Source: DATGMB01 sp035293845
GTDB taxonomy: Bacteria; Acidobacteriota; Terriglobia; Bryobacterales; Bryobacteraceae
Assembly: GCA_035293845.1 (NCBI GenBank)
Contig: DATGMB010000019.1
Coordinates: forward strand, 1-10,203
DNA length: 10,203 nt
Direction of reading: 5' to 3'
Positions 6,562 to 10,203 of this stretch are shown here, piece by piece. The translations under genes were made by a program, and so were the position numbers. The notes under the pieces were generated by a model. The model had not been told where the DNA came from. It saw only the letters and a list, made by a program, of their open reading frames with translations, and made no database searches. Position 1 is the stretch's first letter, and every line of letters starts with the position of its first letter.

Positions 6562-6586
6562 TAAAATAGAACTTTAGCGGAGGTGA
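6562..6586 (+). promoter_or_regulatory. Candidate comF -10 box and strong Shine-Dalgarno
   Basis: TAAAAT at 6562-6567 fits a -10 box, and GGAGGTGA at 6579-6586 is a full match to the anti-Shine-Dalgarno. No ATG, GTG or TTG in the ComF frame follows at a usable distance. The only start triplet nearby, the GTG at 6583-6585 inside the Shine-Dalgarno, opens another frame that reads five codons and stops at TAG 6598. No convincing -35 was found. Confidence 0.4.
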
Positions 6587-6730
6587 GTCTTCTCCAGTAG
6601 CAGACGAGCCGCAATCGCCAGCTTCGGTTCTTCGGCATTCCGAACAGCCTCCTGCGCCCTTTTTTCCCTCCTTTTCCCGGACGATTGCCGCATCTGCAGC
6701 CGGCCTCTGCGCGAAATCAGCCGTATTCCG
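6587..6730 (+). other. Upstream in-frame extension of comF carrying the first zinc-ribbon Cys pair
   Basis: In the same frame as comF the sequence is open from 6587, just after a TGA at 6584-6586, to 6730. It encodes a ComF-like N terminus: ALFSLLFPDDCRICSRPLRE then ISRIP, running straight into VCRDC. The LLFP-x-x-C-x-x-C arrangement is the usual opening of ComF proteins. None of the 48 codons is ATG, GTG or TTG, so gene finders would start at 6731 and cut the zinc ribbon in half. Initiation at a rare codon (ATC at 6614 is the only near-cognate early codon), a frameshift, or a base error could explain this. Confidence 0.6.
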
Positions 6731-7429
6731 GTGTGCCGCGACTGTCTTTCCTTACCGCAGCCGCTAGCCGCGGAGTTTTTCTGCAGGAGTTGCCGGACGC
6801 CGTTTCAAAATGGCTTCCCGCTGGATGACGAAGGCCGCTGCGGATTGTGCCGCAGCGGCCTTCGCGGTTTTGATGCCGCCTATTGCTTCGGGGCCTACGA
6901 GGGCGTGCTGCGCGAGCTGATCCATCTTTACAAGTATGGCCGGGTAAGGACGCTGGCGCGGCCGCTGGCGGATTTGGTGATGACCGCCTTCCCGCGCGAT
7001 GAGCGCCTGGATGCGATCGTGCCGGTGCCGCTGCACTGGCGGCGGCGCTGGGAGCGCGGATTCAACCAATCCGAACTGCTGGCGCGGGCCGTGGCGCGGC
7101 GGACGGGTCTTCCGGTATCGGGCGCCCTGGTCCGCGTGCGCGCCACGGCAGTTCAGGCGAGGCTCAGCAACACGGGGCGGCGCCGCAACGTCGCCGGCGC
7201 GTTCCGCTGCCGGCGGTTGGGGGCCGGGAGCCTGGAGGGCCGGCGGATCCTGCTGATCGACGATGTGATGACAACCGGTGCGACTGCCGCCGCGTGCGCA
7301 ACGGCATTGAAGCGCCGCGGCGCGGCGCGCGTGGTGCTGCTGGCAGCCGCCCGCCCTGAGCGCCGGCTGGATGGAATCCCGCGCGGCAGCCGCGCGGCGG
7401 CCAACAGAACGAGTATGGAGACTGCCTGA
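6731..7429 (+). CDS. comF: ComF family protein (phosphoribosyltransferase-like, DNA uptake)
   Basis: ComF proteins are cytoplasmic zinc-ribbon plus PRTase-fold proteins needed for natural transformation, acting on incoming single-stranded DNA; homologues also occur in non-competent bacteria. From the GTG at 6731 (232 aa) one sees CRDC (2-5), CRSC (18-21) and CGLC (37-40), then FGAYEGVLRELIHLYKYG (53-70), PVPLHWRRRWERGFNQSELL (98-117) and the PRPP-loop signature LLIDDVMTTGAT (174-185). A fourth Cys pair, CRIC, lies just upstream in frame, so the true start is probably before 6731. The TGA at 7427-7429 shares one base with the ATG of the HNH gene, giving a two-gene operon with coupled translation. 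Confidence 0.9.
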   Translation: MCRDCLSLPQPLAAEFFCRSCRTPFQNGFPLDDEGRCGLCRSGLRGFDAAYCFGAYEGVLRELIHLYKYGRVRTLARPLADLVMTAFPRDERLDAIVPVPLHWRRRWERGFNQSELLARAVARRTGLPVSGALVRVRATAVQARLSNTGRRRNVAGAFRCRRLGAGSLEGRRILLIDDVMTTGATAAACATALKRRGAARVVLLAAARPERRLDGIPRGSRAAANRTSMETA

Positions 7430-7953
7430 TGGCGACCGATCGACTGCAAAAACCCGTGCTGGTGCTCAATGCCAGCTATGAGCCGATCAATATTTGCGGC
7501 GCGCGGCGCGCGCTGGTGCTGGTGCTGAAGGGCGTGGCCTCGGCGGAGGAAGAGACTACTCTGGCCGTCCATTCCACGCGCAGCGCGCTGCGCCTGCCCT
7601 CGGTCATCCGGCTGCTCGAATACCGCCGCATTCCGCACCAGACCCGCGCGCTCTCCCGCAAGAATATCCTGATGCGCGATCGCTACACCTGCCAGTATTG
7701 CCACCGCACCCTGCCGTCTTCGGAGCTCACGCTGGACCACGTAATCCCGCGTTCGCGCGCCGGCGAGTCGGCATGGGAGAACCTGGTGGCCTGCTGCCAT
7801 CCGTGCAATAACCGCAAGGGCAGCCGCACTCCGGAGGAAGCCGGGATGAAACTGGCCCGGCAACCGCGGCCTTTCAGCCTCCACACGAGCCGCCACCTGA
7901 TGCGCATGCTGGGCAAGGGCGACGCCCAGTGGCGCAAGTATCTGTTTTATTAA
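7429..7953 (+). CDS. HNH endonuclease
   Basis: This 174-aa protein has an HNH (His-Asn-His, beta-beta-alpha metal) nuclease core: zinc ligands C88 and C91 (CQYC), LTLDHVIPRSRAG with the first His at 104, WENLV with Asn 118, and a second Cys pair C123/C126 in ACCHPCNNRKGSR. The N-terminal 75 residues (VLVLNASYEPINICGARRAL and on) match a widespread group of chromosomal HNH proteins whose cellular job is not settled. HNH domains nick or cut DNA. There is no methyltransferase, toxin or phage partner, so a restriction system is unlikely. The ATG overlaps the comF stop (TGATG), and a GGAG within comF (7417-7420) sits 8 bases above it. Co-expression with comF suggests processing of incoming or recombining DNA, which is an inference. 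Confidence 0.9.
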   Translation: MATDRLQKPVLVLNASYEPINICGARRALVLVLKGVASAEEETTLAVHSTRSALRLPSVIRLLEYRRIPHQTRALSRKNILMRDRYTCQYCHRTLPSSELTLDHVIPRSRAGESAWENLVACCHPCNNRKGSRTPEEAGMKLARQPRPFSLHTSRHLMRMLGKGDAQWRKYLFY

Positions 7954-7965
7954 CACGGCCGCCAG

Positions 7966-7994
7966 TTGCAACGGGCTTGCGCCTGGGATATAGT
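7966..7994 (+). promoter_or_regulatory. Sigma-70-type promoter of the small secreted protein gene
   Basis: TTGCAA (7966-7971) and TATAGT (7989-7994) are separated by exactly 17 bases, each with a good match to the -35 and -10 consensus. The expected transcript start is near 8001, giving a leader of about 33 bases that includes the Shine-Dalgarno sequence. It is the best promoter in the window and makes the next gene independent of comF-HNH. Confidence 0.65.
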
Positions 7995-8020
7995 TTGGGA
8001 GATCGCATTTCTGTCAAAAG

Positions 8021-8025
8021 GGAGG
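8021..8025 (+). promoter_or_regulatory. Shine-Dalgarno of the small secreted protein gene
   Basis: GGAGG lies 8 bases before the ATG at 8034 and fixes that start. The open frame reaches back to 7929 but runs across the promoter and the end of the HNH gene. Confidence 0.75.
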
Positions 8026-8033
8026 GGACTCGA

Positions 8034-8330
8034 ATGAAAAAGCTTCTACCCGTATTTTTGCTTGCCACGATGGCCGTAATGGCCGCCGATATGACCGGCT
8101 ATATCGTGGACAAGGGCTGCTCGACCAAGAAGGGCATGTGGACCAACGAGAAGTGCGCCGCAAACTGCATTAAGCGCGGTGATCCCGCGGTATTCGTCAC
8201 CGAGGACGGGAAGGTCTACACGGTCGCGGAGCAGGACAAAGTCAAGGATTTCGCCGGTAAGAAGGTCAGCGTTACCGCCGATGTCAAGGGCGATACCATC
8301 AGCGTAAGCGACATCAAAGCGGCCATGTAA
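8034..8330 (+). CDS. Small secreted Cys-containing protein of unknown function
   Basis: A 98-aa protein. Residues 1-17 (MKKLLPVFLLATMAVMA) are a clear signal peptide with probable cleavage before ADMTG. The mature part is about 80 residues: TGYIVDKGC at its head with Cys 29, then Cys 41 and Cys 45 in EKCAANCIKRG, followed by PAVFVTEDGKVYTVA, DFAGKKVSVTADVKGDTISV and an ending that reads as a small beta barrel (OB-like alternation of strands). The spacing C-x11-C-x3-C with G-x-V/I-x-D before the first Cys is found in small exported proteins of Acidobacteriota and related phyla; I cannot assign a family name. Three Cys suggest metal binding or one disulfide plus a free thiol. A strong promoter and Shine-Dalgarno sequence point to high expression. 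Confidence 0.85.
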   Translation: MKKLLPVFLLATMAVMAADMTGYIVDKGCSTKKGMWTNEKCAANCIKRGDPAVFVTEDGKVYTVAEQDKVKDFAGKKVSVTADVKGDTISVSDIKAAM

Positions 8331-8332
8331 TT

Positions 8333-8358
8333 GGAGGGGCGGGCTTGCCGGCCCGCCC
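8333..8358. terminator. GC hairpin between convergent genes, second copy of the dispersed palindrome
   Basis: GGGCGGGC (8337-8344) pairs perfectly with GCCCGCCC (8351-8358) around a 6-base loop. It begins 6 bases after the stop of the small secreted protein gene and ends 15 bases before the stop of the chemoreceptor gene, so it can end both transcripts. There is no T-run. Read against the minus strand of 1030-1057 the two elements differ by two single-base gaps and a few substitutions, so this is a mobile or duplicated repeat placed in a terminator position. Confidence 0.6.
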
Positions 8359-8373
8359 TGATTCAACTTTGGC

Positions 8374-9792
8374 TCAACCCACCATTTGGTGCATTTCCTG
8401 CACCAGTTCGCGCATATCGCGCGCGTGATCCTCCAGACGGCTCCCGGCTGCGGCGGCCTGTTCGGCCCCGGACGCCGTGGACTGCGTCACGTTCTCCATC
8501 TGCAGAATGGTTTTTGAGATCTGCTCCATGCCGCGCGCCTGTTCCTGGCTTCCGAGATTCACTTCGTCGACCAGCGCCTTCACGCGAGAGGACCGCTCGG
8601 TGGTGGAGCGGATGGCGCCGGCGACCTGATCCAGCCGGGCGTTGCCGTCGCGCGAGGTTTCGATGGATTCCTCGATCAGGCCGGCGGTATCGCGGGCAGC
8701 CTGAGCGCACCGCTGCGCCAGGTTGCGCACCTCGTCGGCGACCACGGCAAAGCCGAGGCCTGCCTCGCCGGCGCGCGCGGCCTCAACCGCCGCATTGAGT
8801 GCCAGGATGTTCGTCTGGAAGGCGATTTCGTCGATCACCTTGATGATTCGGGCGATCTTGTTGCTGGAGGCGTCGATCTCCTTCATCTTCTCGATCATCC
8901 GGTCGAGCGTCTGGTGGACTTCCACCGTGCCGCGCTCGGATTCCTGCATCAGGCCGGCAACGGCCAGCGTGTGGTCGGCGTTTTTGCGTGTGATCGAGGC
9001 AATCTCCTCGGCCGAAGCCGATGTTTCTTCGAGCGATGCAGCCTGCTGCGCCGCCCCTTGTGAGAGAGCACGGCTGGCGCTCGACACCTGGCCCGCCGCG
9101 GACTTCACCCGCTCGGCGCTTTCGGCCATCCGCCGGGCCATCTTCTGCAGCGTGTCATTGGCCTGCCGCACGGCCCAGAAGACGAGGCAGCCCACCAGCG
9201 CCGCGATCAGCGTCATCCCGATGCTCAGGTTCCGCATGCGGGCGGCGCGCGCGCCGGCGGCCTCCGAGGTCGCGGCCAGCTCGCGGTTCTCCTGATCTAC
9301 CAGTTTCGAGGCCTGCTGCGCAATGGCGTCGAGCCTCGGCTCCAGTTTTTGCCCGAATACCGCGAGCGCGGCATCCAGTTTATCGGAGGCCATCGCCTGC
9401 TGGAGCTGCTGCTGCGCATCCTGCGCGGCCGCACTCTCGCCTGTCAGACGCGACAGCGCATCGTCGCTCGCACCCGGCTCAGAAAGACGGCGCAACTCCT
9501 CCGTGCCTTCGAGCAGCGCGGTCCGCGGCGCGGCGAACTGCTGCTGGTACGCCTGGGCCTTCGCCTTATCCCCGACGACAGCGGCCAGCACGCTGGCGCG
9601 CGCCAAGCTGGTCATCTCCGCGGCCGCCGATTTCACCGTGCTGGCCAGATACTGCCGCCGGCCCGTCACTTTCGTGGTGTGTTCCAGGTCATCGCTTAGA
9701 CCGCGGATCGAGTACACCGCCGCCAGGCCCAGCAGCAGCACCGCCCCCAGCATCACGCCAAAACCGCCTAACAGCTTGGTTCTCAGATTCAC
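8374..9792 (-). CDS. Methyl-accepting chemotaxis-type receptor without HAMP
   Basis: The protein is 472 aa from the GTG at 9792, with AGGAG at 9799-9803. TM1 is about residues 7-27 and TM2 about 189-208 (LSIGMTLIAALVGCLVFWAV). Between them is a roughly 160-residue, mostly helical Ala/Gln-rich periplasmic domain of the four-helix-bundle kind. The cytoplasmic half holds LEETSASAEEIASI (254-267), the hairpin tip IDEIAFQTNILALNAAVEAA (320-339) with GEAGLGFAVVADEVRNLAQR after it, and Glu/Gln/Ala-rich flanks as candidate methylation sites. Only about 25 residues separate TM2 from the signalling coiled coil, so there is no room for a normal HAMP domain. No CheB/CheR-binding pentapeptide ends the chain (HQMVG). 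Such proteins signal to CheA/CheW-type kinases. The gene follows the TonB-C gene by 9 bases. Confidence 0.93.
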   Translation of the reverse strand: MNLRTKLLGGFGVMLGAVLLLGLAAVYSIRGLSDDLEHTTKVTGRRQYLASTVKSAAAEMTSLARASVLAAVVGDKAKAQAYQQQFAAPRTALLEGTEELRRLSEPGASDDALSRLTGESAAAQDAQQQLQQAMASDKLDAALAVFGQKLEPRLDAIAQQASKLVDQENRELAATSEAAGARAARMRNLSIGMTLIAALVGCLVFWAVRQANDTLQKMARRMAESAERVKSAAGQVSSASRALSQGAAQQAASLEETSASAEEIASITRKNADHTLAVAGLMQESERGTVEVHQTLDRMIEKMKEIDASSNKIARIIKVIDEIAFQTNILALNAAVEAARAGEAGLGFAVVADEVRNLAQRCAQAARDTAGLIEESIETSRDGNARLDQVAGAIRSTTERSSRVKALVDEVNLGSQEQARGMEQISKTILQMENVTQSTASGAEQAAAAGSRLEDHARDMRELVQEMHQMVG

Positions 9793-9798
9793 CGCTCG

Positions 9799-9803
9799 CT
9801 CCT
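9799..9803 (-). promoter_or_regulatory. Shine-Dalgarno of the chemoreceptor gene, overlapping the upstream stop
   Basis: AGGAG on the minus strand lies 6 bases before the GTG at 9792 and overlaps the TAG (9802-9804) of the TonB-C gene. Ribosomes ending the first gene would sit on the start signal of the second, which supports coupled translation and the GTG start. Confidence 0.7.
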
Positions 9804-10152
9804 AATTGTTATGAAAAGTGACCGTGAGGACTACCTGCGCCTTGGTGGCCGCTCCGTTCTCCTGGAACGGGTGGAACTTCCACCGCTTCAGAGCGTCCAC
9901 CGCCGGCCGGGTGAACACCGGATTGCCGCTCACCGGGGTCGCCGATTCCACGGAGCCATTTTCCCCGACGATAATCTCCACCTCGACAACTCCCTGCAGC
10001 TTCAACTGCCGGGCGACCGCCGGATACTCCGGCTGGACCTTGGTGACAACGGCCGCCAGAGCATCCGCTTGCGAAACCCGCTTCGGCCCGTCAGACCACG
10101 AGGGCACGATAAGAACTAGCCCGAGTACCAGGGCACGTAGCGAAAGAGTCAT
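9802..10152 (-). CDS. Small exported TonB C-terminal-domain protein
   Basis: A 116-aa protein starting at the ATG at 10152. Residues 1-20 are a signal peptide or anchor (LRALVLGLVLIVPSW). The rest is a TonB_C domain: VQPEYPAVARQLKLQGVVEV (39-58), then IIVGENGSVESATPVSG and a closing AVDALKRWKFHPF plus a final strand. In TonB this domain contacts the TonB box of outer-membrane receptors. Here the long Pro-rich periplasm-spanning linker is missing, so it cannot be an ordinary energy transducer. It may act as a soluble periplasmic binding or assembly module, as short TonB_C proteins in Acidobacteriota are thought to do. It is followed by the chemoreceptor gene in an operon. A GAGGAAG sits above the ATG. 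Confidence 0.88.
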   Translation of the reverse strand: MTLSLRALVLGLVLIVPSWSDGPKRVSQADALAAVVTKVQPEYPAVARQLKLQGVVEVEIIVGENGSVESATPVSGNPVFTRPAVDALKRWKFHPFQENGAATKAQVVLTVTFHNN

Positions 10153-10170
10153 GTTTTTTCTTCCTCGCTG

Positions 10171-10176
10171 TTTATA
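10171..10176 (-). promoter_or_regulatory. Candidate -10 box for the TonB-C/chemoreceptor operon
   Basis: TATAAA on the minus strand lies 18 bases above the ATG at 10152, which places the transcript start near 10164 with a short leader that includes GAGGAAG. A matching -35 is not clear and the window ends 27 bases further on. Confidence 0.35.
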
Positions 10177-10203
10177 TCGGCAGGAATGAGGGGAGCTTTA
10201 GCG

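Noticed and set aside
4983..6569. 528-codon open frame on the + strand opposite argS
   Set aside because: It is the antisense shadow of a certain argS gene; high third-position GC removes stops on the other strand, and the translation resembles no protein.
7429..7953. HNH gene as part of a restriction or homing element
   Set aside because: There is no methyltransferase, intron, intein or repeat border, and the gene is embedded in an operon with comF.
9802..10152. Classic TonB energy transducer
   Set aside because: At 116 aa it lacks the Pro-rich spanning linker, and no ExbB/ExbD genes are nearby.

Overview
The window reads as a stretch of a high-GC, soil-type bacterial chromosome. My inference is Acidobacteriota, probably of the Solibacter/Bryobacter type. 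The hints are the large secreted FecR/DUF6600-type protein with a Trp-rich core, small secreted TonB-C and Cys-containing proteins, a HAMP-less chemoreceptor, dispersed GC palindromes, and tightly packed genes in short operons. No rRNA, tRNA, CRISPR array, insertion sequence or phage gene was found. This is mostly core and housekeeping chromosome, not an obvious island.

Layout, left to right. (1) 1-213: the 3' end of a probable GH51 alpha-L-arabinofuranosidase (+). It converges with 217-993 (-), a TtcA-family PP-loop tRNA thiolase with a probable leaderless GTG start. (2) 994-1977 is gene-poor. It holds a perfect 20-bp palindrome, a short coding-like relic on the + strand (about 1171-1305), a 78-aa two-helix membrane protein (1425-1661, -), and a low-confidence + strand ORF with one N-terminal membrane helix. 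(3) 1978-2373 (-) is a YjbR/MmcQ-family protein, divergent from 2511-4409 (+), a 632-aa secreted FecR/DUF6600-like protein ending in 19-aa tandem repeats and a basic tail. (4) A long imperfect hairpin (4416-4490) separates that gene from argS (4491-6425, -). (5) 6587-7953 (+): comF, whose conserved first zinc-ribbon Cys pair lies upstream of any usable start codon, is translationally coupled by a TGATG overlap to an HNH endonuclease gene. (6) 8034-8330 (+): a small secreted Cys protein with its own good promoter and Shine-Dalgarno sequence. It converges, across a GC hairpin that is a second copy of the first palindrome, with an operon on the minus strand: 10152-9802, a TonB C-terminal-domain protein, followed 9 bases later by 9792-8374, a methyl-accepting chemotaxis-type receptor.

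How the genes relate: most neighbours are functionally unrelated (tRNA thiolation, tRNA charging, DNA uptake, sensing). The two couplings the sequence supports are comF-HNH, which suggests the nuclease acts with imported or single-stranded DNA, and tonB-like-MCP, which suggests coordinated envelope and sensory expression. I see no clear, complete, undescribed system. The items most worth a second look are the comF 5' end, the paired near-leaderless GTG promoters of ttcA and argS, and the dispersed palindrome family.
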